A DNA stretch of 64,000 nucleotides from Segatella copri (lineage in GTDB: Bacteria > Bacteroidota > Bacteroidia > Bacteroidales > Bacteroidaceae): assembly GCF_949820605.1 (NCBI RefSeq), contig NZ_CATKVU010000006.1, forward strand, positions 1,844,501 to 1,908,500, read 5' to 3'. Position 1 is the first letter of the stretch. Every line of letters begins with the position of its first letter. The position numbers and the translations under genes are program-made. Positions 41,599-50,975 of the stretch are shown in pieces. The notes under the pieces were generated by a model. It was not told where the DNA came from, did no database searches, and worked only from the letters and a program-made list of their open reading frames with translations.

Positions 41599-43185
41599 TT
41601 AGAATTCCGATGTGAAATGGAACTTGATGTGTTCAAAATCCTGCTGCGCCATGCTCAACACGTAGCCCGAATCGGCAAGAAAGACATCGCGCCCCTCAAT
41701 ATCCTTGGCCATGTACTGGTACTTGCGCTTCTTGAAGTTCTCGAGTTCCTTCTCGTCATCTGCCTCTATCCAGCAAGCCTTGTGAAGATGCACGGGCTCC
41801 CAGCGGCACTTGGCGTTGTACTCGTTCTCCAGACGGTACTGGATAACCTCGAACTGCAGCTGACCCACGGTGCCCACGATGCGGCGGCCGTTGAACTGGT
41901 TGACGAAGAGCTGCGCCACACCCTCGTTCATGAGCTGCTCCAATCCCTTCTGGAACTGCTTGCTCTTCATCGGGTCATCATTCTCGATGTACTTGAAAAG
42001 GAGTGGAGAGAAGCTTGGCAAACCGCGAAAATGCATCTTCTCTCCCTCCGTCAACGTATCTCCTATCTTGAAAATACCGTTGTCTGGCAAACCTACAATG
42101 TCACCCGGATAAGCCTCGTCAATGGTACTCTTGCGCTGTGCCATGAACTGGGTAGGCGAAGAGAAACGCACGTTCTTATCCAAGCGCACGTGGTAATATG
42201 GCTGATTTCTCACAAACTTGCCCGAGCATATCTTACAGAAAGCGATGCAGGAGCGGTGGTTTGGATCAATATTGGCTGTAATCTTGAAGATGAAACCACT
42301 GAACTTAGGTTCTTCAGGCTTCACCAGTCGCTCCTCTGCCTGGGTGGGTCTAGGAGATGGAGCAATATGAACAAAACAGTCGAGGAGTTCCTGAACACCA
42401 AAATTGTTCAGTGCCGAACCGAAGAACACAGGTGCTACCTCGGCCGAACGGTAGGTTTCTTCCTCAAACTCAGGGTAAACACCATCTACCAGTTCCAATT
42501 CCTCACGCAGTTGTGCAGCCTCACGTTCACCAACCCGCTCATCGAGTTCTGAACTTTGGATGTCTACCTCTACCTTCTCGGTAACTCGCTGTTTGTTAGG
42601 TGTAAAGAGGTTCAGCTGATGCTCGTAGATGTTGTAAACGCCCTTGAAACGGGCGCCCTGACCGATAGGCCAGCTCAGCGGGCGAACCTTGATTTTGAGC
42701 TCTTCTTCCAACTCGTCGAGCACATCAAACGGATCGCGTCCCTCACGATCCATCTTGTTGATGAAGATGATTACCGGGGTATTTCTCATACGGCACACCT
42801 CCATGAGTTTGCGGGTCTGTGCCTCCACACCCTTGGCAGAGTCAACCACGATGATGGCAGAATCTACGGCTGTAAGTGTGCGGTAGGTATCCTCGCAGAA
42901 GTCCTGGTGACCTGGAGTATCCAGAATATTCACCTTATAAGGTTCTCCCTCCTGTCCGGCAGGGAGATAATCAAATTCCATTACAGATGTAGATACCGAG
43001 ATACCACGCTGTTTCTCAATATCCATCCAGTCAGAAGTCGCAGTTTTGCGAATCTTGTTATTCTTTACGGCACCTGCCACCTGAATCTGTCCACCGAAAA
43101 GCAGAAACTTCTCGGTCAATGTTGTCTTACCAGCATCCGGGTGAGAGATAATGGCAAATGTTCTTCTTCTTTCTATTTCGTTCAT
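41599..43185 (-). CDS. prfC: Peptide chain release factor 3
   Basis: GTPase that recycles RF1/RF2 after termination. 528 residues from [20 protein letters not shown] (G1 HPDAGKTT). Further signatures are [13 protein letters not shown]3 DTPGHQDF, G4 [13 protein letters not shown], and the C-terminal [17 protein letters not shown]. The frame is open up to 43239, but the extra 18 residues ([18 protein letters not shown]) are not found in RF3 and come from an AT-rich leader, so the start at 43185 is preferred. Confidence 0.95.
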   Translation of the reverse strand: MNEIERRRTFAIISHPDAGKTTLTEKFLLFGGQIQVAGAVKNNKIRKTATSDWMDIEKQRGISVSTSVMEFDYLPAGQEGEPYKVNILDTPGHQDFCEDTYRTLTAVDSAIIVVDSAKGVEAQTRKLMEVCRMRNTPVIIFINKMDREGRDPFDVLDELEEELKIKVRPLSWPIGQGARFKGVYNIYEHQLNLFTPNKQRVTEKVEVDIQSSELDERVGEREAAQLREELELVDGVYPEFEEETYRSAEVAPVFFGSALNNFGVQELLDCFVHIAPSPRPTQAEERLVKPEEPKFSGFIFKITANIDPNHRSCIAFCKICSGKFVRNQPYYHVRLDKNVRFSSPTQFMAQRKSTIDEAYPGDIVGLPDNGIFKIGDTLTEGEKMHFRGLPSFSPLLFKYIENDDPMKSKQFQKGLEQLMNEGVAQLFVNQFNGRRIVGTVGQLQFEVIQYRLENEYNAKCRWEPVHLHKACWIEADDEKELENFKKRKYQYMAKDIEGRDVFLADSGYVLSMAQQDFEHIKFHFTSEF

Positions 43186-43252
43186 CCTGTTGTATATAAT
43201 ATATAATAATGTATATTCTAAAAAGTAATAACTAATCACTAATAACTAATCC

Positions 43253-43807
43253 CTACATGTCGTCATCATCAAACTTGAGTCCCTCGGTTCGGTCTTTGAT
43301 GTAATAATCGCTGAGCAGACCTATGAAGACGGTAATCTCCTTGATGGCCCTTTCAGTTTCGGGCGTAATTTCCTTCTTCTGCAGGCGCAGCATCATCACA
43401 CCATAGAGGGCATCGAGGCAGGTTTCAATCTCGTTGAGATCCTTGTCGCCCCGCTGGCGTAGCTCTACGATGAAAGGCAGCACCTTGTAATATTCGGCAT
43501 TGTAGATAGGAAACTTGGTGCTCTGCAGCAGCATGCCGTGCAGGTCAATGACGTCCTTTAGTATCACCTTATTAATATTAAGGTGTCCTCCCTCGCGCTT
43601 TCCCTCCTCGTTCATCATGCGAATCAGGTTGCCAAACCAGTCGAGTTCTTCCTCGCGCTGCTCGGGTGTAAAGTCGAACCGGTCTACATAATTTTTCTTG
43701 ATGACAGGCAGCGAGCATCCGTAAGCTCGGATGATGTCCTCAATCTGCCACATATATAATAAGTATTCTGCGATACTTTTCTTTCTTAATTCTTGTGCTA
43801 CAAACAT
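43253..43807 (-). CDS. DUF4924 family protein
   Basis: 184 residues, helical, no signal or membrane segment. The DUF4924 pattern is seen in MFVAQELRKKSIAEYLLYMW, then QIEDIIRAYG, and the C-terminal ETERAIKEITVFIGLLSDYY. The protein ends in an acidic tail (KFDDDDM). The family is restricted to Bacteroidetes and has no known function. It lies between lysE-type and prfC genes on the same strand; the 67-nt gap to prfC has CTAATCACTAATAACTA-type repeats. Confidence 0.85.
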   Translation of the reverse strand: MFVAQELRKKSIAEYLLYMWQIEDIIRAYGCSLPVIKKNYVDRFDFTPEQREEELDWFGNLIRMMNEEGKREGGHLNINKVILKDVIDLHGMLLQSTKFPIYNAEYYKVLPFIVELRQRGDKDLNEIETCLDALYGVMMLRLQKKEITPETERAIKEITVFIGLLSDYYIKDRTEGLKFDDDDM

Positions 43808-43889
43808 AAACTTTGAACTGCTAACATTTGAACTTTATGCTTTGCCTCCTTCTGATTGAAGGGGTGATTAAAGACCTGTTTAAGGACTT

Positions 43890-44567
43890 TTAAAATTCCG
43901 GCAGATGATACAGATTGAAAATCGTGCCGAAGAGAGCGATGATGGAGAAGATGATGACCACGCTGCCTATTACCTTATTGATAATGACGATGCCGTTGGT
44001 ATCAAACTTGTTCCTAATCTTGTCGACGAGCCAGGTGAGTCCGAACCACCACAGCAGGGCTCCGAAGACGATGCTGAGATACCCTACTCCCATTTCTACC
44101 GGCATATCCGGTACGACGAAAGCAAACTGCGCGAAGGTGGCCATGAAGAGGAACACGATGAGCGGATTGGAGAGTGTTACGAGGAACGCCGTGATGCCGT
44201 TGTGCATCAGGGTACCCTGCTTGTTGCTCGACTTGTGCATGTTCTTCATCGGGTCGCTCTTGAAGCAGTAGATTCCGAACATGAGGAGCATCAGACTGCC
44301 GAAAATCTGAAGATAGAACTTGTTCTCGGAGTTGCTCACAAAATCCATCACAAAACTCATGCCCAAGCCTGTAAACAGAGCATATACAATGTCGCTGCAT
44401 GCGGCACCCACACCTGTTACAAACCCATACCAGCGACCCTTGTTGAGTGTACGCTGGATGCAAAGGATGCCTACCGGCCCCATAGGGGCTGAGGCAAGAA
44501 CACCGATGACAATTCCTTTGAATATGAAGTCAAGGATGTTTATCTCAATTGGAAATGCTAAATTCAT
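43890..44567 (-). CDS. LysE-family amino-acid exporter
   Basis: 225 residues from MNLAFPIEINILDFIFKGIV (the frame opens further upstream to 44627, but the -7 promoter box lies within that extension). LysE/RhtB signatures: ASAPMGPVGILCIQRTLNKG and GVGAACSDIVYALFTGLG in the first half, TLSNPLIVFLF in the middle. Six membrane segments. Exports amino acids or related molecules; substrate unknown. Confidence 0.88.
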   Translation of the reverse strand: MNLAFPIEINILDFIFKGIVIGVLASAPMGPVGILCIQRTLNKGRWYGFVTGVGAACSDIVYALFTGLGMSFVMDFVSNSENKFYLQIFGSLMLLMFGIYCFKSDPMKNMHKSSNKQGTLMHNGITAFLVTLSNPLIVFLFMATFAQFAFVVPDMPVEMGVGYLSIVFGALLWWFGLTWLVDKIRNKFDTNGIVIINKVIGSVVIIFSIIALFGTIFNLYHLPEF

Positions 44568-44596
44568 CTTAGTATCATTACAATTTCTAACAGTCG

Positions 44597-44629
44597 GCAA
44601 AGTTACAAAATTTCGGGCACAAAGCACAA
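44597..44629 (-). promoter_or_regulatory. Promoter of the lysE-type gene
   Basis: TTG (44629-44627), a 21-nt spacer and TAACTTTGC (44605-44597), 29 nt before the preferred ATG at 44567. Confidence 0.65.
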
Positions 44630-44830
44630 TTTTTTCGCCTAAAAGTTCATTTTATATCCGTTTTTTATATTTTCGGGCACGGATTACACGGATTACGCGG
44701 ATGTTCTGCATGAATATAAACAGGATTTAGGGCAACAGAGAAACTTCGGACAGCAAATCGTCTGGCAGGAAAAAAAAAGAAAATTAAAATTTTTTATATT
44801 TAAAAATAAACGAGATTCAAAAGTTTTCAG

Positions 44831-44839
44831 TATCTTTGC
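44831..44839 (+). promoter_or_regulatory. -7 box for the glucokinase gene; contents of the gap 44568-44879
   Basis: TATCTTTGC lies 40 nt before the ATG; no clear -33 TTG. The 312-nt gap also holds the minus-strand lysE promoter and a short direct repeat CGGATTACACGGATTACGC (44680-44698), a type of microrepeat seen in several gaps. No gene is evident. Confidence 0.5.
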
Positions 44840-44879
44840 CGAAAAATAAAATAATTCTAACTAATTTCAAATAATTAAC

Positions 44880-45860
44880 ATGACAGATAATACACTTAAA
44901 CCGTACGTAATAGGCCTTGACCTCGGCGGTACAAATTCAGTTTTCGGCATCGTAGATGCTCGCGGAGAGATCAAAGCAACAACTGCCATCAAAACAGGTG
45001 GTTACGGAAAAGTTGAAGACTATGTGAAGGCAGCCGTAGAAGCTCTCCAGCCTATCATTGATACGGTAGGCGGCATTGACAAGATTAAGGCAATGGGTAT
45101 CGGTGCGCCAAACGCAAACTATTATAATGGAACAATTGAATTCGCTCCAAATCTTCCTTGGGCACACGACGGAGTGGTACCATTGGCCGACTTGTTCAGC
45201 AAAGCCCTCGGCGGCTTGCCTGTAGGTATGACCAATGATGCCAATGCTGCTGCGCTCGGCGAGATGACATACGGTGTAGCAAGAGGTATGAAAAACTTCA
45301 TCGACGTTACGCTCGGTACAGGCGTTGGCTCTGGTATTGTCATCAACGGACAGATGGTTTACGGCTGCGACGGATTCGCAGGCGAATTGGGTCACGTTAC
45401 CATGGTACGTGGCAAAGAGGGTCGCACCTGCGGATGCGGCCGTACAGGATGTCTCGAAGCTTACTGCTCTGCCACAGGTGTGGCTCGCACAGCACGCGAG
45501 TTTCTCGAGAAGAGCGATGAGCCTTCATTGCTCCGTGAGATGAATCCGGAGAACATTACATCTTATGATGTGAGCGTTGCTGCAGGCAAGGGCGACAAGC
45601 TGGCACTGCGTGTATACGAGTTTACCGGCAAGATGCTCGGTGAGGCTTGTGCTGATTTCGCAGCCTTCTCTTCACCAGAGGCTTTCGTCTTCTTCGGTGG
45701 CCTGACCAAGGCTGGCGACCTCATCATGAAACCTATCCAGAAGGCTTATGATGAGCACGTGCTCCGCATCTTCAAGGGCAAGGCTAAATTCCTTGTTTCT
45801 ACCCTTGATGGTAGTTCTGCTGCCGTACTCGGTGCGAGTGCAGTGGCTTGGGATATGTAA
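44880..45860 (+). CDS. ROK-family glucokinase
   Basis: 326 residues. ATP-binding phosphate-1 loop GLDLGGTNSVFGIVD, substrate region MTNDANAAALGEMTYGVARG, phosphate-2 VTLGTGVGSGIVING, and the ROK zinc motif GRTCGCGRTGCLEAYCSATG with the preceding GELGH His. It phosphorylates glucose (possibly other hexoses) with ATP in the cytoplasm. Bacteroides use ROK kinases as their main glucokinase, so this is the likely housekeeping enzyme. It is flanked by its own promoter box and terminator. Confidence 0.92.
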   Translation: MTDNTLKPYVIGLDLGGTNSVFGIVDARGEIKATTAIKTGGYGKVEDYVKAAVEALQPIIDTVGGIDKIKAMGIGAPNANYYNGTIEFAPNLPWAHDGVVPLADLFSKALGGLPVGMTNDANAAALGEMTYGVARGMKNFIDVTLGTGVGSGIVINGQMVYGCDGFAGELGHVTMVRGKEGRTCGCGRTGCLEAYCSATGVARTAREFLEKSDEPSLLREMNPENITSYDVSVAAGKGDKLALRVYEFTGKMLGEACADFAAFSSPEAFVFFGGLTKAGDLIMKPIQKAYDEHVLRIFKGKAKFLVSTLDGSSAAVLGASAVAWDM

Positions 45861-45971
45861 AGGGTTGTAAAAACAAAAAGGTTTAATTTTCCATTTGTGG
45901 AAAAATCAGTTTAGGTAATATGCTTCGCGAAACTCGTGAGAGGATTGTAGCGAGGGTTAAGATTGTTAGGA

Positions 45972-46011
45972 AAAGCCTGGCACTCGAGAGAGCGTCAGGC
46001 TTTGCTTTTTC
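45972..46011 (+). terminator. Glucokinase terminator
   Basis: AAAGCCTG (45972-45979) pairs with CAGGCTTT (45996-46003); GCTTTTTC follows. An additional 7-bp palindrome (TTTTCCA-TTTG-TGGAAAA, 45887-45904) lies between the stop and this site. Confidence 0.75.
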
Positions 46012-46037
46012 TTATCATAAAACAAAAAAACTCAACA

Positions 46038-46059
46038 ACCACCATGCGGTCATGGTGGT
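46038..46059 (-). terminator. trp operon terminator
   Basis: ACCACCATG/CATGGTGGT (9 bp, loop of 4). On the minus strand it is followed by TTGTTGAGTTTTTTTG. Direct GGTCATTAA repeats (46057-46090) lie between trpG and this hairpin. Confidence 0.8.
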
Positions 46060-46086
46060 CATTAAGGTCATTGGTCATTAAGGTCA

Positions 46087-46653
46087 TTAAGCTTTTTCCA
46101 ACCAGTTTCTCACCATCTTCTTGCCGTCTGGTGTCAGCACGCTTTCCGGATGAAACTGGATACCATGAATATCATAGTTCTTATGCTTCAGACCCATGAT
46201 GCAACCATCATCGCTTACCGCCGTAACGTCCAGGCAGTCAGGGAATCCCGAGCGGTCTACCACCCAAGAGTGGTATCTGCCAATCTCTATGCGCTTGTCC
46301 AACCCGTCGAAAATAACATCGTTGCCAAACTGGGTGCAAGGGGTTGCCACTCCATGATACACCTCAGAAAGATTGGTAAGCTTGGCTCCAAACGCCTCGC
46401 CTATAGCCTGATGACCCAGGCATACGCCCAGCATCGGCTTGCGGCCTGCATACTTGCGGATAACATCCATCAGCAGTCCCGCCTCCGACGGAATGCCCGG
46501 ACCCGGACTCAGAATGATCTTGTCGAAGCATTCCAGCTCCGGCAACTGGAACTGGTCGTTGCGGAACACCGTAACGTCAGCTCCCAACTCCTTTACCAGA
46601 TGGGCCAGATTATAGGTAAAGGAATCGTAATTATCTATGATTACTACTTTCAT
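46087..46653 (-). CDS. trpG: Anthranilate synthase component II (glutamine amidotransferase)
   Basis: 188 residues. It hydrolyses Gln and feeds ammonia to TrpE. Catalytic triad: Cys in MLGVCLGHQAIGEAFG, with His and Glu in IHGIQFHPESVL. Oxyanion region SPGPGIPSEAG. Last gene of the trp operon, 81 nt after trpE, the gap filled with AATCACTA-type repeats. A shared role as PabA in folate synthesis is possible, because no separate pabA is in this window. Confidence 0.93.
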   Translation of the reverse strand: MKVVIIDNYDSFTYNLAHLVKELGADVTVFRNDQFQLPELECFDKIILSPGPGIPSEAGLLMDVIRKYAGRKPMLGVCLGHQAIGEAFGAKLTNLSEVYHGVATPCTQFGNDVIFDGLDKRIEIGRYHSWVVDRSGFPDCLDVTAVSDDGCIMGLKHKNYDIHGIQFHPESVLTPDGKKMVRNWLEKA

Positions 46654-46663
46654 CTTTTGTTAT

Positions 46664-46734
46664 TTATTATTGATTAGTGAGTAGTGAGTACAATCAGCGA
46701 GAAATAATCACTAATCACTAATAATTAATCACTA
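46664..46734. repeat. AT-rich microrepeats between trpE and trpG
   Basis: TGATTAGTGAGTAGTGAGTA (46671-46690) followed by AATCACTAATCACTAATAAT (46706-46725): degenerate 7-10-nt repeats arranged as an imperfect inverted pair. They resemble the CTAATCACTAATAACTA tract at 43232-43248. Confidence 0.55.
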
Positions 46735-48171
46735 TTACAACTCTTCAGCAATGTGAATCGCCTTAGTCAGCGCACCGAGCTTGTTGTTACACTCTTCTAG
46801 CTCATACTCATCATTGCTCTTTGCCACTACTCCACTACCCGCCTGGAACCAGAGTTCGCCGTTTCGGCTGATGAAGGTACGTATCACGATGGCCTGATTC
46901 AGGTCGCCGTTCAGACCGATGAAGCCGATACAGCCTCCGTAGGCACCGCGGTTGTGAGGCTCCAGCTCTGAGATAATCTGCATCGCTCTCACCTTAGGCG
47001 CACCGCTCAGCGTGCCGGCAGGGAAGGTATCAATAAACTCCTTGATGTGGTCGGCATGCTCATCCAACTCTCCGCTCACACGGCTCACGAGATGGATAAC
47101 ATGACTGTAGAACTGCATGTCCTTGTAGAAATCTACTTTCACCCCATGACAGTTGCGGCTCAGATCATTGCGTGCCAGGTCTACCAGCATCACATGCTCG
47201 GCATTCTCCTTCGGGTCGTTGCGCAGGAATTCGGCAGCCTTGCGGTCCTGCTCCATATCTCCTGTGCGTCGGGTGGTTCCGGCAATCGGGTCAATGAACG
47301 CCTTGTTGCCCACGATGCGGTTATGGGTTTCAGGCGAAGAACCGAAGATGCGGAAACCGCCGAAGTCGAAATAGAAGAGGTAAGGCGAAGGGTTGATGCT
47401 GCGCAGCGCACGGTAGAGTTTGAAATCATCGCCCTCATATTTCTGTACGAAGCGGCGACTCACCACAATCTGGAATACATCTCCGCGCAGGCAGTGCTGT
47501 ATGCATCGGCGTATGTTTGCCTTGTGCTCCTCATCGGTGAGCGTAGAGGTGGTTTCGCCCACCGGGTGGAAATCATAAGGTTTCACATTTGCCTTGTTCA
47601 CCGCCTTGAGCAGTTCGTCGAGCTCTGGAAGTGAAGAGTGAGGATCTTCACTTTCCTGGAGCGCAATGAGCTCCATGGTGTTGTTGAAATAGTCGAAGAC
47701 GATGATGTCCTTATACATGATGTAATAGATGTCTGGCGCATCATTCTTCTCCATGGTGGTATCCTTGACAGGGATGTTCTCAAAATATCTCACCGCATTG
47801 AAGGTGGTGAATCCATAGAGTCCGCAGAACTCCTTGCTCTCGCCCTCTACATGGAAGGAAGAGATGAAGTAGTTGATACTCTTTGAGATGGCGAGTTTGC
47901 ACTCCTCGCCCTTACCGGCACCGAAGGCAGGAAGCCGCTCTTTCTCTACTCTTCCGTCGGGATAGGTCTTGATGACCTCACCATGACTCACGGCGATGCT
48001 TGCCAGCGGATGCACACCGATGAAGGAGCGCGAATTCTCGGAGCCATGATAGTCGGAACTCTCCATCAGAGCCGACTGCGGATAAATATCTCTCAGTCGC
48101 ATGTAGACTCCCACCGGCGTATAGAGGTCGGCGAGAATCTTGCGGGTAACTGTCTTGTAATTAAACTTCAT
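46735..48171 (-). CDS. trpE: Anthranilate synthase component I
   Basis: 478 residues. Converts chorismate plus ammonia to anthranilate. The chorismate-binding domain shows FQIVVSRRFVQKY, PSPYLFYFDFGGFRIFGSSP, IAGTTRRTG, and GTLSGAPKVRAM. The N-terminal region carries a Trp feedback site in homologues; the LLES element is seen here as ALMESSD. It lies about 100 nt after trpB, with a REP-like element in between. Confidence 0.94.
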   Translation of the reverse strand: MKFNYKTVTRKILADLYTPVGVYMRLRDIYPQSALMESSDYHGSENSRSFIGVHPLASIAVSHGEVIKTYPDGRVEKERLPAFGAGKGEECKLAISKSINYFISSFHVEGESKEFCGLYGFTTFNAVRYFENIPVKDTTMEKNDAPDIYYIMYKDIIVFDYFNNTMELIALQESEDPHSSLPELDELLKAVNKANVKPYDFHPVGETTSTLTDEEHKANIRRCIQHCLRGDVFQIVVSRRFVQKYEGDDFKLYRALRSINPSPYLFYFDFGGFRIFGSSPETHNRIVGNKAFIDPIAGTTRRTGDMEQDRKAAEFLRNDPKENAEHVMLVDLARNDLSRNCHGVKVDFYKDMQFYSHVIHLVSRVSGELDEHADHIKEFIDTFPAGTLSGAPKVRAMQIISELEPHNRGAYGGCIGFIGLNGDLNQAIVIRTFISRNGELWFQAGSGVVAKSNDEYELEECNNKLGALTKAIHIAEEL

Positions 48172-48179
48172 TTAATTTA

Positions 48180-48274
48180 TGATTTACTGTATATAGTTTA
48201 CAGTTTATAGCATGAACCGCTTTGACAATCGTGCTCTACGGCGCAGCCTCTGCTAACTATAAACTATTAACTAT
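48180..48274 (-). repeat. Diverged REP-like palindromic element between trpB and trpE
   Basis: Arms AATAGTTTATAGTTAGCAG and CTATAAACTGTAAACTATAT (minus strand) enclose a core GGCTGCGCCGTAGAGCACGATTG-like, a diverged copy of the elements at 49482-49544 and 57691-57784, in the same orientation as the operon. Confidence 0.6.
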
Positions 48275-49474
48275 TTAAAAATTGCCGTACTCTCCTGCCA
48301 TTTCCTTATGGTTCAAATACGTTTCTACATCCTTGTCGCCACGGCCTGATACGGTGAGCACCACCACATCATCCTTCTTGAACTTCATCTTCTTCAGGGC
48401 TGCCACGGCGTGCGCACTCTCAATAGCCGGAATGATGCCCTCCATGCGGGTGAGTTCGTAACCGGCGTAGATGGCCTCATCGTCCTTAATGGCGAGCACA
48501 TGGCTCCTGCCCGATGTGGCAAGGTCGGCGTGCATAGGGCCGATGCCCGGATAGTCGAGGCCGGCACTGATGGTAAAGGCTTCCTCTATCTGTCCGTCCT
48601 CGGTCTGCATCACGAGGGTGCGTGCTCCGTGGATGATGCCTTCTGTGCCGCAGTGCATGGTGGCAGCGGTATAATCGGTATCTATTCCGTGTCCGGCAGC
48701 CTCAGCCAGATATATCTTCACGCGGTCATCATCAATGTAGTGGTAGATGGTTCCGGCAGCGTTGCTTCCGCCACCCACGCAGGCGATGAGGTAATCAGGA
48801 TAGTTGCGGCCTATCTTCTCCTCAAGCTGCCATTTCAGTTCTTCAGAGATTACGCTCTGCATCTTGGCAACAATGTCTGGATAAGGGTGCGGACCCATGG
48901 TAGAACCTACGATATAGAAGGTATCCTGCGGGTGGCAGCACCAGTCGCGTATGGCCTCAGAGCAGGCATCGCTCAGCGTCATGTTGCCGGTGCGCACAGG
49001 GTTCACCTTGGCTCCCAGCATCTTCATACGCTCTACGTTGGTATGCTGGCGTTCCACATCGGTGGCACCCATGAAAATCTCACACTTCATGTTCATCAGG
49101 GCGCATACCGTAGCGGTAGCCACACCGTGCTGTCCGGCTCCGGTTTCGGCAATGATGCGGGTCTTGCCCATCTTCTTGGCCATGAGAATCTGACCGATGG
49201 TATTGTTAATTTTGTGTGCACCGGTATGGTTCAGGTCCTCACGCTTCAGATAGAGCTGGCATCCGTACTTCTCGCTCATGCGCTTAGCATAATAAAGAGG
49301 TGAAGGGCGGCCCACATAATCTTTGAGCAGCGCACGGTATTCCTTCTTGAACTCCTCGCTATCAATGATTGGCTTGTAAGCCTGCTGCAACTCGGTTACA
49401 CATTTATATAATATCTCAGGAACATAAGCTCCTCCGAATTTTCCAAAAAATCCTTTTTCGTCAACTTGATACAT
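48275..49474 (-). CDS. trpB: Tryptophan synthase beta chain
   Basis: 399 residues; PLP enzyme joining indole and serine. The PLP lysine is in LNHTGAHKINNTIGQ, the active-site Glu in GAGQHGVATAT, and the phosphate loop is CVGGGSNAAG. FGGAYVPEIL at the N-terminus is standard. 70 nt separate it from trpA, unusual for the normally close trpB-trpA pair, and the gap holds a REP-like element. Confidence 0.97.
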   Translation of the reverse strand: MYQVDEKGFFGKFGGAYVPEILYKCVTELQQAYKPIIDSEEFKKEYRALLKDYVGRPSPLYYAKRMSEKYGCQLYLKREDLNHTGAHKINNTIGQILMAKKMGKTRIIAETGAGQHGVATATVCALMNMKCEIFMGATDVERQHTNVERMKMLGAKVNPVRTGNMTLSDACSEAIRDWCCHPQDTFYIVGSTMGPHPYPDIVAKMQSVISEELKWQLEEKIGRNYPDYLIACVGGGSNAAGTIYHYIDDDRVKIYLAEAAGHGIDTDYTAATMHCGTEGIIHGARTLVMQTEDGQIEEAFTISAGLDYPGIGPMHADLATSGRSHVLAIKDDEAIYAGYELTRMEGIIPAIESAHAVAALKKMKFKKDDVVVLTVSGRGDKDVETYLNHKEMAGEYGNF

Positions 49475-49481
49475 AATACTT

Positions 49482-49544
49482 AGTTTATAATTTATAGTTT
49501 ATAGGGCAAGCCTGCTATACGGCGAAGCCGCTGTTAACTATCAA
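49482..49544 (-). repeat. REP-like palindromic element between trpA and trpB
   Basis: On the minus strand: TAGTTGATAGTTAACAG, core AGCGGCTTCGCCGTATAGCA (49513-49532), then CCCTATAAACTAT (49506-49494). The core contains CGGC-TTC-GCCG; the AT-rich arms are complementary. The core and the 13-nt arm are identical to those of the element at 57691-57784. Confidence 0.75.
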
Positions 49545-50321
49545 CTACTTTTCGAGGCACTCAAAAAGCTCATCTAAAGCCTTATCCGGATCATCGGTTT
49601 CATTGAGCAGGGTTACAAACTTACTGCCGATGATGGCTCCCGCCGCATTATCCTGAGCACTGGTAAGGGTCTGCTTGTTGCTGATGCCGAAACCTATCAT
49701 GCGTGGGTTGCGTAGATTCATGCCGTTGATGTGGTTGAAATAAGCCAGCTTGGCATCGCCGAAACTGCTCTGGGCGCCCGTGATGCTCGCCGAGCTGACC
49801 ATGTAGATGAAACCATCGGTATGCTCATCGATGAAACGGATGCGCTCCTCGCTGGTTTCAGGGGTAATCATCATGATGACACAGATGTCATACTTGTCGG
49901 CTATGGGTTTTACCACCTTCAGATAATCATCAAAGGGAAGATCTGGGATGATGGTGCCGCTCACTCCGCTCTCTACGCAGCTCTTGAAGAAAGCCTCAAT
50001 GCCGTAGTGCATGATAGGGTTCAGATATCCCATCAGCACGAGTGGAAGCTGCACTTCATCCTTGATTTTCTTCAACTGAGCGAAGAGTTTCTTCACTGTC
50101 ATTCCGTTCTTCAGAGCCACGGTTCCGGCACTCTGGATAACAGGACCATCAGCCAACGGATCACTGAAAGGGATTCCTACCTCAATCATATCTATCCCCT
50201 TGCGCTCCATCGCCTTAATTACATCACCGGTACCTTCCAAAGTTGGGCATCCGGCGCAGAAATACAAGCTCAAAAGCTTGCGGTCTTTATTGTTTGCAAA
50301 TAATGCATTTATTTTATTCAT
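49545..50321 (-). CDS. trpA: Tryptophan synthase alpha chain
   Basis: 258 residues; cleaves indole-3-glycerol phosphate to indole and G3P. Catalytic Glu in IEVGIPFSDPLADGPVIQSA, catalytic Asp in GTIIPDLPFDDYLK, phosphate loop GFGISNKQT. The 28-nt gap to trpF is a run of TTTTTACC-type repeats. Confidence 0.96.
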   Translation of the reverse strand: MNKINALFANNKDRKLLSLYFCAGCPTLEGTGDVIKAMERKGIDMIEVGIPFSDPLADGPVIQSAGTVALKNGMTVKKLFAQLKKIKDEVQLPLVLMGYLNPIMHYGIEAFFKSCVESGVSGTIIPDLPFDDYLKVVKPIADKYDICVIMMITPETSEERIRFIDEHTDGFIYMVSSASITGAQSSFGDAKLAYFNHINGMNLRNPRMIGFGISNKQTLTSAQDNAAGAIIGSKFVTLLNETDDPDKALDELFECLEK

Positions 50322-50349
50322 TTTTTTACCTTTTTACTTTTTTACCCTT

Positions 50350-50970
50350 TTACTTTTTTACCTTTAAAAGGAATTCCTTGAGTTTCTCTACATCCTTCAG
50401 TCCCGGTTCTATCTCAAACCTGGAGTTGAGGTCGATTCCTACGCATCGGGGCTGATAGAAAGACAGGATGCGGGAAGCATCTTCCGGACCGATGCCGCCA
50501 CTCAACAGGAATGGAACATCGCCATCATATTCATCCAGTACCTGCCAGTCAAACTGCTGACCACTTCCGCCCACCGTCTTACATTTGGTGTCGAAAAGGA
50601 AGTAGTCAACAGCGCCTACATACTCCTTATATTTCTGAATGTCCCCGGCATTGGAAACACTAATAGCTTTGATTATCTTCATATTCCCCTTTGCTGCACG
50701 CAGTTGCTCACACAGTTCCCTGCTCTCGTTTCCATGCATCTGCACCGCATTCAGAGAGAATGAATGAATCTTATCCAACATATTGGAAATGGAATCATTT
50801 ACGAAGACTCCCACTCGGCACACATTGCGGTCAGCATCAGAGCGAGCCAGCACATGACTGGCATACCGTGGAGACTTAGGATAGAAGATAAATCCCATCA
50901 TATCAACGCCGAGTTGCGCAACCTGCTTTACATTATCAGGTTCACGCATTCCACAAACCTTTACTAACAT
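50350..50970 (-). CDS. trpF: Phosphoribosylanthranilate isomerase
   Basis: 206 residues. N-terminal KVCGMREPDNVKQVAQLGVD with the catalytic Cys, MGFIFYPKSPRY, catalytic Asp in FLFDTKCKTVGGSGQQFDW and C-terminal GIDLNSRFEIEPGLKD. It starts 5 nt after trpC, so translation is likely coupled. Its last codons lie inside the TTTTTACC-type repeats. Confidence 0.95.
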   Translation of the reverse strand: MLVKVCGMREPDNVKQVAQLGVDMMGFIFYPKSPRYASHVLARSDADRNVCRVGVFVNDSISNMLDKIHSFSLNAVQMHGNESRELCEQLRAAKGNMKIIKAISVSNAGDIQKYKEYVGAVDYFLFDTKCKTVGGSGQQFDWQVLDEYDGDVPFLLSGGIGPEDASRILSFYQPRCVGIDLNSRFEIEPGLKDVEKLKEFLLKVKK

Positions 50971-50975
50971 TTTCT

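Noticed and set aside
48410-49303. 297-codon open frame on the plus strand opposite trpB
   Set aside because: Mirror of highly conserved trpB codons; no domain, no promoter, inside an operon on the minus strand.
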